This document shows positions 32,563 through 42,397 of a stretch of DNA of 64,000 bases, in pieces. The stretch covers positions 156,203 to 220,202 of the forward strand of contig JAGIBK010000007.1 in assembly GCA_017744355.1 (NCBI GenBank). Reading direction: 5' to 3'. The position numbers and the translations under genes are program-made. The notes under the pieces are model-generated. The model searched no databases. It worked only from the letters and a program-made list of their open reading frames with translations, and had not been told where the DNA came from. Every line of letters starts with the position of its first letter. Positions within the stretch are counted from its first letter, which is position 1. This DNA is from a bacterium (GTDB taxonomy: Bacteria > Cyanobacteriota > Sericytochromatia > S15B-MN24 > UBA4093).

Positions 32563-35217
32563 GTGAGGAAAGGCTGGAGTGGGCGGCAACTACTGAGCAT
32601 CGCCTGTGCGATGCTCCTGCTGCTCTCCGCCGGGTGCTTCGGAGCGCCCAGCGGGGCCCCTCCGGCTGTGGGTGGTCCGGGTGTCGGCGATCGCACGGTC
32701 GCGAGCCTCGAGCCCCTCACGGGGATGGTCGACTTCGGGGTGCGTCGCGCCCAGGCCGGCATGAACGACGTGGCCAAGGGGGCGACCGTCTCCTTGATCG
32801 ACGTGGTCAGCGGCAACACCATCGCCACCACCCTCACGACCCCCACGGGCGGGTTCTCTTTCAGCTTCGCCCGCGGCTGGCGCCCGCGCACGGACGTGCC
32901 CTACTACCTGGAAGCCATCAAGGGCCTGGACAACAACCTGCCCGGCAGCGACGGGGTCCGCGTGCGGACCATCCTGGTGTACCGGGGGGCCTGGCTCTCC
33001 TTGACCAACCGCACCTCCACCAGCGGGGCCATCTACATCACGCTGGAGACCACCGCCATCTCGGTGATCACCGCCTACCACCCCTACATCGACACGCGCC
33101 TGCTCATCGGCTCCATCGCCCACGGCCAGGCCGACAACAGCGTGTCGCCTCCGACCGCGAGCAGCTTCGACCCGGCAGGGAGCGGCATCACCAACGAGAT
33201 CTTCCACCAGGTGACGGACCTGGTGAACCAGGCGATCGCAGACGACAGCGATCCCATGTTCCGCATCCGCTACAACCCGGTCTTCAAGCTCTACACCCTG
33301 TCGACCGGCGGCTCGGGCGGCGGCTCGAATCGCCCCCAGCTCCAGGGCCTGAGCAGCTACGTGGGCGGCCCCGGCATGACGATCACCCTGCTGGGCGAGG
33401 GCTTCGGGCCGAACGTGGCCGACAACGCCGTCTCCTTCAACGGGACGGTCGCCACCATCCTCTCGGCCTCGCCGACCGAGCTCGTCGTCGTCGTGCCCCC
33501 CGAGGCCACCCCGGGCCTGGTCACCGTCACGACCAGCCTCGGCACCAGCAACGGGATCATCTTCACGGTCCTGACCAACCTGCTCGGCGGCTTCAACCCC
33601 CTGCTCTCGCCCACCCTCTCGTCGGTCGCGCCGCTCGCGGTCGTGCCGGGGGCCACCGTGTCCTTGACGGGCACGCGCTTCGACGTCTCGCCCGGCGCCA
33701 ACGTCGTCTGGATGAACGGCAAGGCGACCACCGCTTCGGCTTCGACCACCACGAGCCTCACCTTCGTGGTGCCCGCGGGCTGGCAGAGCGGCCCCATCCA
33801 GGTCACCCGCGGCACCGCCCCGAGCAACCCGCTCTACCTGGCCGTCGGCTTGCCGGTGGTGGTCGCGGCCAACATCCCCTCGGCACCGCCGGGGATCACG
33901 ATTACGCTCGCCGGCCTCAACTTCGTGCCGGCCATGGGGGCCAACTTCGTCGAGTTCGTGGGCGCCACGGCCGCTCCTGCGACGGCTTCGGCGACCTCGC
34001 TCACCGTGACGATCCCGCCGGGCGCCCAGCCGGGACCGGTCACGGTCCGCACCGCGGCGGGCCCGAGTCTGCCCTTCGCCTTCGGGGTGCTCACGGGCAC
34101 CAGCGGCACCGTGGCCCTGGGCGAGGCGGCGACCGTGACGGCCATGGCCCCGGTGCGCGGCCCGGTGGGCCTTGCGGTCGCCATCACCGGCACGGGCTTC
34201 AGCACCTGGCTGCCCGGCAACATCGTGCGCTTCAACGGGATCCCCGCGACCATCACCAGCGCGACCGCCACCCGGCTCGACGTGATCGTGCCCGAGGGAG
34301 CGACGACGGGGCCGGTCACCGTGGACGTGGCCGCCGGCCGGGTCGTGGCCGGGACCTTCACCGTGCACGGCCCCGCCGTGACGAACCCCGCGGTGCAGGG
34401 CGTGCCCATGCTCTCCGGCCTGAGTCCCACCCAGGGCCTGCCCGGCACCGTCGTCACGGTGACGGGGACCAACTTCGACCCGATCGTGGCCAACAACCAC
34501 GTCAGCTTCAACGGGGTCGTCGCCGTGCCCGCCGACGGCACCTCGGAGCAGTTGACGGTGACGGTTCCCGTGGGGGCCACCGCCGGCAACGTGACGGTCA
34601 CCCACTCGGGCGGGACCTCGACGGCGCAGCCCTTCTTCGTGATCCCGGGCCATTCGGGGCAGGTGGCGATCGCCTCGCCCCCCACCGTCTCGGCCGTCAC
34701 CCCGGGCCACGCCCGGGTGGGCGAGACCGTCACCCTGACCGGGACCAACTTCTGGCCGATCCTGGGGGCGAACGCGGTGCGCTTCAACGGCTTGAGCGCG
34801 CCGATCGCGACCGTCTCAGCGACGAGCCTCGTCTGTGCGGTGCCGGCCGGGGCGAAAACCGGCCTCCTCTCCGTGGACACCCCGAGCGGACGCGCCGTCT
34901 GGGGCGCCTTCACGGTGGACCCCGAGCCCTTCGTCCTCTCGGGCGATCCGGTGCTCGTGAGCCTCAGCCGCGACTCGGCCCCGGCGGGCGCCACCCTGAC
35001 CCTGACGGGCGCCAACTTCCACCCGGACCCTTCCCGGAACACGGTCGAGTTCGTCGGCGCCACGGCGACCCCGAGCGCGGGAGGCGCCACCTCCCTCACC
35101 GTCATCGTGCCGGCAGGGGCCGGCACGGGCGGCGTCCGCGTCCGGACCGACGCCGGCCTGAGCGACCCTCGACCTTTCGTGATGCTTTCCAACATCGGCG
35201 GCACGTTCGACCCCTAG
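32563..35217 (+). CDS. Multi-TIG lipoprotein, seven TIG modules (TIG operon A, gene 1)
   Basis: The frame allows GTG 32551 or GTG 32563. The GGGGG tract at 32546-32551 fits the second, giving 884 residues with the lipobox SAGC at Cys25. Residues about 50-235 form a carboxypeptidase-regulatory-like domain common to this operon family (GATVSLIDVVSGNTIATTL, YYLEAIKGLDNN, VRTILVYRGAW). After a Gly-Ser linker come seven IPT/TIG modules of about 85 residues, each with PG-x-V-x3-G-x2-F, N-x-V-x-FNG and G-x-VTV elements. TIG modules are Ig-like and common in surface and adhesion proteins. It ends in IGGTFDP. An adhesive or structural envelope role is likely. Confidence 0.87.
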   Translation: MRKGWSGRQLLSIACAMLLLLSAGCFGAPSGAPPAVGGPGVGDRTVASLEPLTGMVDFGVRRAQAGMNDVAKGATVSLIDVVSGNTIATTLTTPTGGFSFSFARGWRPRTDVPYYLEAIKGLDNNLPGSDGVRVRTILVYRGAWLSLTNRTSTSGAIYITLETTAISVITAYHPYIDTRLLIGSIAHGQADNSVSPPTASSFDPAGSGITNEIFHQVTDLVNQAIADDSDPMFRIRYNPVFKLYTLSTGGSGGGSNRPQLQGLSSYVGGPGMTITLLGEGFGPNVADNAVSFNGTVATILSASPTELVVVVPPEATPGLVTVTTSLGTSNGIIFTVLTNLLGGFNPLLSPTLSSVAPLAVVPGATVSLTGTRFDVSPGANVVWMNGKATTASASTTTSLTFVVPAGWQSGPIQVTRGTAPSNPLYLAVGLPVVVAANIPSAPPGITITLAGLNFVPAMGANFVEFVGATAAPATASATSLTVTIPPGAQPGPVTVRTAAGPSLPFAFGVLTGTSGTVALGEAATVTAMAPVRGPVGLAVAITGTGFSTWLPGNIVRFNGIPATITSATATRLDVIVPEGATTGPVTVDVAAGRVVAGTFTVHGPAVTNPAVQGVPMLSGLSPTQGLPGTVVTVTGTNFDPIVANNHVSFNGVVAVPADGTSEQLTVTVPVGATAGNVTVTHSGGTSTAQPFFVIPGHSGQVAIASPPTVSAVTPGHARVGETVTLTGTNFWPILGANAVRFNGLSAPIATVSATSLVCAVPAGAKTGLLSVDTPSGRAVWGAFTVDPEPFVLSGDPVLVSLSRDSAPAGATLTLTGANFHPDPSRNTVEFVGATATPSAGGATSLTVIVPAGAGTGGVRVRTDAGLSDPRPFVMLSNIGGTFDP

Positions 35218-35243
35218 CTGCGGGGCAACCAAAGGAGAACCGC

Positions 35244-36677
35244 ATGCAAACAAGAAGCCTCTTGACGCTCCTCACGCTCGCCTGCCTGGTCGGTTGCCAG
35301 GTGGGTGATCCGCTCTCGTCGGCGAACGGCAAGGGGCCCGATCAGGTCGCCCCGAGCACGGTGCCGAGCCTGAGCGGTACCTTGCAGCTGCCCGAGCGCA
35401 CGACGCTCGCGGTGCCCGCTGACGTGCTGACGGCCGCCACGGTCACGCTCATCAACCCGGCTTCGAACCAGGCGGTCACCTCGGCGTTGACCGATGCTTC
35501 TGGTAACTTCACCATCCAGTTCTCCGGCAACTTCAACCCCGGCATCGGCAGCACCTACGTGCTCGAGGCCTTCAAGGGCCTGGGCAGCAACGCCCCTGGC
35601 TACTACGCGCCGCGCTTTAGGACCATCATCCAGCTGACGGCGGGCGGCTGGACGAGCATCACCGGCACCTCGATCTACATCAACGCCCTGACGACCGCGA
35701 TCGCCATCGAGAGCGCCCTGGACGGCACCAACGTGGCGGCGGCGAGCACCATCGCCAAGATCACCCCGCCGGCGACGCTCGTGACCAACGCCTTTGCGCC
35801 CCACCACCCGGACGCCGAGGTGTACCAGCTCGCCAGCGACATCAGCAACTACCTGACCAATAACCTGGACCCCCTGCTCAGCGTCAGCGCGGTGCAGCCG
35901 AGCGTCACCTCGTTCAACCCCACCTCGGGCGGCGCAGGGACCATCGTGACCCTCTACGGCAAGGGCTTCAACGCGGTGCCGGGCAGCACCACCGTGACCT
36001 TCAACGGGGTGCCCGCCAACGTCATCTACGTGGCCCCGCGCCTCGACACCCCGGGGCAGAGCCGGTTGGCGGTCATCTGCCCGCCCGCCTTCAACACGGG
36101 CAAGATCGAGATTTCGACCCCGGTCGGCACCGCCTCGACGGCGACCAACTTCACCACCAACGTGCCCACCCTCTCGGGCCTGAGCATCGCGACCGGCTCG
36201 GTGGGCAACACCGTGACCATCACCGGTACCAACTTCGACCTGAACGCGAGCAACGACATCGTGCGCTTCAACGGCATGCTCGCCCCGGTCACCGCGGCGA
36301 CCGCGACCACGCTCACCTGCCAGGTGCCCGTGGGGGCCAGCACCGGCAACGTGGTGGTGACCACCAACGCGGGCCCGAGCAACGGCCTGCAATTCACGGT
36401 CCACCCGGTGATTTCGAGCCTCAGCCGCCCCTCGGGGCCCCTCGGCTCCACGGTCGTCATCACCGGCTACAACTTCGACGGGGCGACCCCCTTCAACAAC
36501 CAGGTGCGCTTCAACGGGACGCTCGCGACCGTGACCGCCTCGACCCCGACCTCGATCACCTGCACCGTGCCGCCAGGGGCCACCAGCGGCCCCCTGACGG
36601 TCACCGTCGGCGCCGAGGCCAGCACCGCCGTCACCTTCTACGTCGTGCCGAACCTGTCCGGCAACGGCACGCTGTAA
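35244..36677 (+). CDS. Three-TIG lipoprotein (TIG operon A, gene 2)
   Basis: The frame extends far upstream, but AAAGGAGAACCGC places the start at ATG 35244, giving 477 residues with the lipobox LVGC at Cys18. The shared N-terminal domain includes ATVTLINPASNQAVTS, YVLEAFKGLGSNAPGYY and SIYINALTTAIAIES. ITPPATLVTNAFAPHHPDAE follows and is particular to this subfamily. Three TIG modules follow, containing YGKGFNAVPGSTTVTFNG, GTNFDLNASNDIVRFNG and GYNFDGATPFNNQVRFNG. It ends YVVPNLSGNGTL. The second-operon paralog at 46580-48013 has exactly the same length. Confidence 0.88.
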   Translation: MQTRSLLTLLTLACLVGCQVGDPLSSANGKGPDQVAPSTVPSLSGTLQLPERTTLAVPADVLTAATVTLINPASNQAVTSALTDASGNFTIQFSGNFNPGIGSTYVLEAFKGLGSNAPGYYAPRFRTIIQLTAGGWTSITGTSIYINALTTAIAIESALDGTNVAAASTIAKITPPATLVTNAFAPHHPDAEVYQLASDISNYLTNNLDPLLSVSAVQPSVTSFNPTSGGAGTIVTLYGKGFNAVPGSTTVTFNGVPANVIYVAPRLDTPGQSRLAVICPPAFNTGKIEISTPVGTASTATNFTTNVPTLSGLSIATGSVGNTVTITGTNFDLNASNDIVRFNGMLAPVTAATATTLTCQVPVGASTGNVVVTTNAGPSNGLQFTVHPVISSLSRPSGPLGSTVVITGYNFDGATPFNNQVRFNGTLATVTASTPTSITCTVPPGATSGPLTVTVGAEASTAVTFYVVPNLSGNGTL

Positions 36678-36689
36678 GCGAGGTCCACC

Positions 36690-39578
36690 ATGAGAATGAA
36701 CGCCATCCAGAAGTCGGGGACCCTCCTGCTCGTGGGCATCCTGGCCGGGTGCATGCCGAGCTTCCTGTCGCGGCCTACCGGCCAGGGTGAGATGCCCACG
36801 GTCGATAAGCAGGGCGGGCTCCATGTCGTCACCCAGGGCGACACCACGACCATCCAGCGCCTGGATACCGTGCTCAAGGGCCGGGTGACGCTCGAGGGCG
36901 GCGATCGCCAGACCCAGGCGACCACCGCCGAGGTGGTCGGCAACGCCACGGTCGCCATCATCGACACCACCACCAACGTCACGGTCGCCACCTCGGTGAC
37001 CGACGGATCGGGGAATTTTGCCATCCCCCTGCCCGCTAGCTGGAACCCGCCGGTCAACAGCACCTTCGTGATCGAGGCCTTCAAGGGCCTTGGCAGCAAC
37101 GCTGCGGGCCAGCGGGTGATCCGCATGCGCAGCCTGATCCAGAAGCTCGCGGGCAACGGCAACTTCACGAGTCTCACGGGCTCGGCCTCGATCGGCATCA
37201 GCCCCATGACGACCGCCGTCTACCTCAGGAGCGTGGCGGGTGTCGGCAACGTGCCCCTCACCGACACCTTCTACGCTGACAAGCTCGGCACGGTGAAGCT
37301 GGACGGCACCCTGCGTCAGGCCAATCAGTTCACCGGCTCGGGGGTGACCGACACGCAGCTCACCAACCTCTCGACGATGGTCGCCGCGAGCGTGGGGGGC
37401 AACTTCGACCCCATCGACGGGGCGAACGCGGCGCTCGTACCCCAGGTGACGAGCTTCAGCACCTACATGGCAGCCGCTGGCTCGCTGATCTCGATCAACG
37501 GCTCGGGCTTCAGCCCCATCCCCGGCAACAACACCGTCACCTTCAACTCGGGGGTGAGCGCCACGGTGCTGTACGCGAGCAAGGGCCAGCTGATCGTGGC
37601 GGTGCCGAGCGGTGCGACCAACGGCAACGTCACGGTGACGACCACCCTCGGCACCAGCAACGCGACCAACTTCACGGTCTCGGCGCCGGTGGGCAGCGCG
37701 AGCGGCGCTCCGACCTTGTCGAGCGTGAGCAACGCGGCGCCCTCGCCCGGCCTCACCATCCAGCTCGGCGGGGTCAACTTCGTCAACGGCGCCAACACCA
37801 TCACCTTCTCGGCGGGGGCCGGCACCGTCACGGCGGCGGCCACCTACATCAACGCCAACCAGCTGAGCGTCGTGGTGCCCGCGAGCGCCAAGAGCGGCCC
37901 CATCACCATCACCAACTCCAACGGCACCAGCAACGGCCACTGGGTCGAGGTCATCCACGCCTCGGGCACCATCGTCGAGGACTTCGCCGGCTCGACCAAG
38001 CGGGATGCGGCGACCAACATCCAGTGGGTGGGCGGCGCCTCGCCGGTGGGCATCGGCACCGCGATCCAGAGCACGGTGGCCGACTTCGATGGCAACACCA
38101 AGTCGAACGTCCAGATCGTTCACGACAACGCCAACCCGCTCTACCCCGACTCGGTGCGCCTCGCCATCACCGAGGCCTACCCCATCGCCAACGCGGCCAA
38201 CATTCCCACCGACAACTACATCGACGGTCAGAGCGGCGCCTACGGCCTCGCCACCAACGGCAACCAGGTCTACCGCAACTTCAACGGCACCCTGCAGCTG
38301 ATCTCGGGCGGCTTCGACGGGCTGCCCTTGGGCATGCTGAACCCGAACTACAACATCACCAACAACATCGCAGCCAACGGGACGACCGATCTGGCCGGCT
38401 TTACGGACTCGCCGGTCTACTTCGACCACGACCAGACGACGCCCTCGTTCTTCGGGCTCAGCTACCAGAACCTCGCGAACCCGGCGGCGCCGGTGGTGGG
38501 CAACGCCGCCCTCTACGCCGCCGATGGGGTGACGGCCATCGGTCTCTTCAAGAACGCAGGCTCGACCTACGGCACCCGCATCGCCTCGGACGGCACCTAC
38601 CTCTACATCCTCTCGGGGGTGGGTCACGTGGCGGGCGTTCCCACCTACAACCAGCCCTGGAACCTGTACAAGTTCCGGCCGGATTCCTACACGGCGCCGA
38701 CCAAGCTCATCCTGGCGCAGCCGCCCTTCGAGAACATCGTGCCGCCCGCCACCAGCTACCTTGGGACCCAGTACACCAGCATGTTGGTGGATCACCGGGC
38801 CTTCTACCTGCCGGGCTACCCGGCCGGCGGAAGCGTCTACGCCATGACCCCCTACTCGCTGCGGACCGGGGCAAGCAAGAACTTGCACGTGCGCTTCCTG
38901 GCCGCCAACGGCAACTACCCGACGCCCGCCTACGACGCCATGCACGACGTCTATTACGCCGGCGCCTACAATTTCGCCAACCTGTATCGCCATCACATCA
39001 CGACCAAGGCCTACGAGACGGCTGGCAGCATCACGACGGGGGTTCAAAGCCTGCCCGCCAATTCCGCCTGGTCTCAGGTCAGCCTCGTGACGGATCCCCT
39101 GCCGGCGGGCACGACCGTCAAGTACGACGTGCTCACCGCGGGCGGTGCCCCGATCGCGGGCTACCAGAACCTCGTCTCGGGCGCGAGCCTGCGGGGCCTG
39201 GCGACGACCGACATCAAGATCCGGGTGAACCTCACGGGCAACTCCGCCGTCACCCCGGTGGTCCGGGCGATCAACCTCTACACCATCTCGAACGACCCCG
39301 TGGCGCGCTCGACCTCGTTCACCATCCCGGGGGCCGACGCCAACGACCGGATCATCATCGACTCGGTCCAGATCACCCACTCGCCCAACGGTGGCAGTCT
39401 CACCTACCAGTACGCGGACAGCGCGGACAACGTGAGCTTCTCCACCTTCCAGGACAGCTTCACCAGCATCAACCGCCGCTACCTCAAGTGGCAGGTGATC
39501 CCGGCGGTAGCGACCTCGACCAACTCGGCCATGGTTCCGCCCATCACCCGGCGGATCCAGATCAACTACCACTACTAG
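36690..39578 (+). CDS. Large TIG/propeller-like lipoprotein (TIG operon A, gene 3)
   Basis: The protein has 962 residues and the lipobox LAGC at Cys21. The shared N-terminal domain (ATVAIIDTTTNVTVATS, FVIEAFKGLGSNAAGQ) is followed by two TIG modules (about residues 250-425), then SGTIVEDFAGSTKRDAATN. The central part is a repeat-rich beta region reminiscent of Kelch-type propellers (GTRIASDGTYLYILSG, NLYKFRPDSYTAPTK). The C-terminal domain contains YADSADNVSFSTFQDSF and NRRYLKWQVIP, and ends RRIQINYHY. The same end is conserved in the next gene and in both paralogs. It is presumably surface exposed; the ligand is unknown. Confidence 0.85.
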   Translation: MRMNAIQKSGTLLLVGILAGCMPSFLSRPTGQGEMPTVDKQGGLHVVTQGDTTTIQRLDTVLKGRVTLEGGDRQTQATTAEVVGNATVAIIDTTTNVTVATSVTDGSGNFAIPLPASWNPPVNSTFVIEAFKGLGSNAAGQRVIRMRSLIQKLAGNGNFTSLTGSASIGISPMTTAVYLRSVAGVGNVPLTDTFYADKLGTVKLDGTLRQANQFTGSGVTDTQLTNLSTMVAASVGGNFDPIDGANAALVPQVTSFSTYMAAAGSLISINGSGFSPIPGNNTVTFNSGVSATVLYASKGQLIVAVPSGATNGNVTVTTTLGTSNATNFTVSAPVGSASGAPTLSSVSNAAPSPGLTIQLGGVNFVNGANTITFSAGAGTVTAAATYINANQLSVVVPASAKSGPITITNSNGTSNGHWVEVIHASGTIVEDFAGSTKRDAATNIQWVGGASPVGIGTAIQSTVADFDGNTKSNVQIVHDNANPLYPDSVRLAITEAYPIANAANIPTDNYIDGQSGAYGLATNGNQVYRNFNGTLQLISGGFDGLPLGMLNPNYNITNNIAANGTTDLAGFTDSPVYFDHDQTTPSFFGLSYQNLANPAAPVVGNAALYAADGVTAIGLFKNAGSTYGTRIASDGTYLYILSGVGHVAGVPTYNQPWNLYKFRPDSYTAPTKLILAQPPFENIVPPATSYLGTQYTSMLVDHRAFYLPGYPAGGSVYAMTPYSLRTGASKNLHVRFLAANGNYPTPAYDAMHDVYYAGAYNFANLYRHHITTKAYETAGSITTGVQSLPANSAWSQVSLVTDPLPAGTTVKYDVLTAGGAPIAGYQNLVSGASLRGLATTDIKIRVNLTGNSAVTPVVRAINLYTISNDPVARSTSFTIPGADANDRIIIDSVQITHSPNGGSLTYQYADSADNVSFSTFQDSFTSINRRYLKWQVIPAVATSTNSAMVPPITRRIQINYHY

Positions 39579-39594
39579 CGTGGAGGCAGACATC

Positions 39595-42393
39595 ATGCAG
39601 AAGAATCGCATTCTCGCATTGCTCGTGGCGGCGACCGCCGTCATCGCAGGTTGCAAGCCGCCCGCGCTGGTTTCGACCGGGATGCCTGGGGCTGTCTCGG
39701 CCCCTGCTCAGGAGCTGAGGCAGACGCTCGATAACCCGCGCCTCATCTCGGGGCTGGTCGAGTTCCCCGCCCGCCGCGAGGCGCAGGCCACGTCGGCCGA
39801 CGTGGTGAACGCGTCGACCCTCCAGCTCATCGACACCTCGACCAACCTGACGGTGGTCTCGGGGGTGATGACCAACGGCGGGACCGGCAACGAGTCCTTC
39901 ACCCTCACGATTCCCTCGACCTTCGCGCCCGCGGTCGGCCAGACCTTCTTGCTGGAAGCGGTCAAGGGGCTGGGGAGCAACGCGCCGGGTAACGAGGCCC
40001 TGCGCCTGCGGACCATCGTCCAGTGGACCGCGAATGGGTGGACGAGCATCACGGGCAACGCTTCGATCGTGCTGACGGCCATGACCACGGCGGTCTCGAT
40101 CATCAGCAGCGTGGATCCCGGCAACGTGCCGCCCGCCCAGACCATCGGGGACGTGACCTACTCGCTGGGCAACAGCACCTTCACCGGGGCGTTGCCCGGT
40201 CATACGGCCGCCGAGGTCAACAACCTCACGGCTTCGGTGAAGACCTTCATCTCGGGCAATACCGACCCGGTGGCGAACGTCGGGCGCATCACCCCGCAGG
40301 TGACCGGCCTGACCGTCAACCGCGGCGCCATCGGCGACGTGGTGGCGGTCTTCGGGGACGGTTTCAGCCCGGTCACGGGTGCCGCCACCGTGAGCTTCAA
40401 CGGCGCGAACGCGGGCACCTACCTGGTGCGTAGCCGGACCGCGCTGTACGTGGTGGTGCCGAGCGGCGCGACCACGGGCAACGTGACGGTCACGACGGTG
40501 AACGGCACCAGCAACGGCATGCCCTTTACGGTCTCGACCCCGGGCGCGACGACCATCACCCCGGTCATCACGGCCCTGAGCCGCAACGTGGTCCGGCGGG
40601 GGGACACCCTCACCCTGCTCGGCTATAACTACGACGCGAATTATCTCTTGAACACGGTGAGCCTGAACGGCAGCCCCCTGGCCGTCACCGGGGGCAACGC
40701 CTCCTACCTCACGGCTACCATCCCCAACGACGCGACGAGCGGCCCCATCACGGTCACCAACGTGAACGGCACGAGCGGCGCCTTCTACCTCGGGGTGCTC
40801 ACGAGCGCGCCCAAGTCGATCGTGGAGGCCTTCGCCAACACGGCGACCCGGGACGCGGCGGTGACCAACCTGGACTGGAGCAACACCGGGGCCTTGAACT
40901 ATCCCGCGCTCGTCAACTGGAGCGAGAGCGGCAACGACTTCTCCAAGGTCAACTCGGCCGCGGCCACGACCGATACCTTCGTCAACACGGCGCCTCGCAG
41001 CGGTGTGGCGATGCAGCGCACCGTGAACTCCAACGCGTTCACCAACGTCGGCATCTACGATGCTGCGATGCTGCCGTCTACCGCCATGATCGCCACCAAC
41101 GGCGACGTGCTGCTCGGCTCAGACGCCAGCTTCCTCTACTCGATCAAGATCAAGTCGCTGATCGGGGATCGCGGCCAGGAGATCACGGCGCGGAAGATCG
41201 GGTATCCGTTCCTCAATGACGGGGGCAACGTCTACCTCGGGCTCGCGGGCCTCACGGGCAGCGATGTCTTCTATTACCTCAACAACGCCGTGAGCCAGAC
41301 GAGCGTGAGCTCGCTACGGCGCATCAGGGTCACGGATTACGGCTGGGAGCGCCTGCCGGATCTGCCGCTGCCCTTCACGATCAACCGCTACAGTACGTAC
41401 TCGTACGGCCACCGCATCGGTTCGAATGGTCAGTTCCTCTACATCTGGGGTGGCCAGTCGACGGGCAACACCGTCTCGACCGGGTACGTCTATCGCTTCG
41501 CGGTGAACGGAGACACCATGGCCCTGGTCGACGTGAAGGCCTTCAACGGGAACGCGTACGATTCGAGTTCGTACCTCCAGATCACGGCGGACGATCAGTA
41601 CATGTTCATGCCGTACACCTCGCCCATGACCACCCAGCTGCTGCATCAGACCAACTACAACGCCTACAGCACCGGTTTCAGCATCCCCTTCCACCGTTCG
41701 AGCTACGCCAGCTACTTCCAGATGGCCTACGACTCCAAGAACGATTGCTACTGGGCGGTCAACCAGCCCAACGCGAACGCTCACATCGAGCAGCTCGTGC
41801 GCGGTGGAGCCACGTACACGACCATCCAGGGCACGGCCCACGTCACCAGCCCGGCGATCAGCCTGCCTAACGGTCAGGTCTGGGACAAGGTCTCGTACAG
41901 CGGGACCCTTGCGCCGAACACCACCATCCGGCTGGATGTGCTGAAGGCCTCGGACAACAGCGTCCTGACCACGCTGCCCGCCTCGGCCCTCAACTCGACG
42001 ACGAGCGTCCGCAGCGCCCTGGCCAATCACTCGGGTGCCATCAAGCTCCGGGCCTGGCTGGACACCACCAACGGTACGTTCACCCCCTACCTCACCAGCT
42101 GGGGGATCACCTCGGCGTGGCCTGGCCAGGTTTTGGCCCAGTCCAACGGCTACGACACGGGGGTCGCCTCGGGGCTGGTCACCTACCTGTCCCACTCGGT
42201 CGATCAGCCCGATGGGGCGCCGCCCGTCACCATCCAGTTCTCGGACAGCGCCAACGGTGCGACCTGGGGCCCCTGGACCGGCGACGTCTCGCGCTTGAGC
42301 CGCCGCTACGTCCGCTGGCAGATCGTGGCCCCGGTGCCCACGACGTTCTCGGGGCCGCTGGTGAAGCGGGTCCAGATCGACTACCAGCACTAG
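39595..42393 (+). CDS. Large TIG/propeller-like lipoprotein (TIG operon A, gene 4)
   Basis: A GTG frame opens at 39580, but ATG 39595 starts the signal peptide, giving 932 residues with the lipobox IAGC at Cys20 (CKPPALVS). The shared N-terminal domain has STLQLIDTSTNLTVVSG and FLLEAVKGLGSNAPGN. Two TIG modules follow (FGDGFSPVTGAATVSFNG; LGYNYDANYLLNTVSLNG), then SIVEAFANTATRDAAVTN. The middle resembles a propeller (IGSNGQFLYIWGGQSTG, VYRFAVNGDTMALVDV). The end has FSDSANGATWGPW, SRRYVRWQIVAP and the last residues KRVQIDYQH. It is paralogous to 50981-53803 and more distantly to 36690-39578. Confidence 0.85.
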   Translation: MQKNRILALLVAATAVIAGCKPPALVSTGMPGAVSAPAQELRQTLDNPRLISGLVEFPARREAQATSADVVNASTLQLIDTSTNLTVVSGVMTNGGTGNESFTLTIPSTFAPAVGQTFLLEAVKGLGSNAPGNEALRLRTIVQWTANGWTSITGNASIVLTAMTTAVSIISSVDPGNVPPAQTIGDVTYSLGNSTFTGALPGHTAAEVNNLTASVKTFISGNTDPVANVGRITPQVTGLTVNRGAIGDVVAVFGDGFSPVTGAATVSFNGANAGTYLVRSRTALYVVVPSGATTGNVTVTTVNGTSNGMPFTVSTPGATTITPVITALSRNVVRRGDTLTLLGYNYDANYLLNTVSLNGSPLAVTGGNASYLTATIPNDATSGPITVTNVNGTSGAFYLGVLTSAPKSIVEAFANTATRDAAVTNLDWSNTGALNYPALVNWSESGNDFSKVNSAAATTDTFVNTAPRSGVAMQRTVNSNAFTNVGIYDAAMLPSTAMIATNGDVLLGSDASFLYSIKIKSLIGDRGQEITARKIGYPFLNDGGNVYLGLAGLTGSDVFYYLNNAVSQTSVSSLRRIRVTDYGWERLPDLPLPFTINRYSTYSYGHRIGSNGQFLYIWGGQSTGNTVSTGYVYRFAVNGDTMALVDVKAFNGNAYDSSSYLQITADDQYMFMPYTSPMTTQLLHQTNYNAYSTGFSIPFHRSSYASYFQMAYDSKNDCYWAVNQPNANAHIEQLVRGGATYTTIQGTAHVTSPAISLPNGQVWDKVSYSGTLAPNTTIRLDVLKASDNSVLTTLPASALNSTTSVRSALANHSGAIKLRAWLDTTNGTFTPYLTSWGITSAWPGQVLAQSNGYDTGVASGLVTYLSHSVDQPDGAPPVTIQFSDSANGATWGPWTGDVSRLSRRYVRWQIVAPVPTTFSGPLVKRVQIDYQH

Positions 42394-42397
42394 GCCC

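Noticed and set aside
32590..34710. 706-codon minus-strand frame
   Set aside because: It is antisense to the multi-TIG gene, with no domain or signal peptide.
33330..35210. Tandem repeats in the multi-TIG gene considered as a DNA repeat or CRISPR-like array
   Set aside because: The repeat unit is about 85 codons of diverged protein sequence with no identical DNA repeats or spacers. It is a protein domain array.
35214..39656. 1480-codon minus-strand frame across TIG operon genes
   Set aside because: It is low complexity (Arg, Gly, Val, His, Asp) and antisense to three well-supported lipoprotein genes with lipoboxes and ribosome sites.
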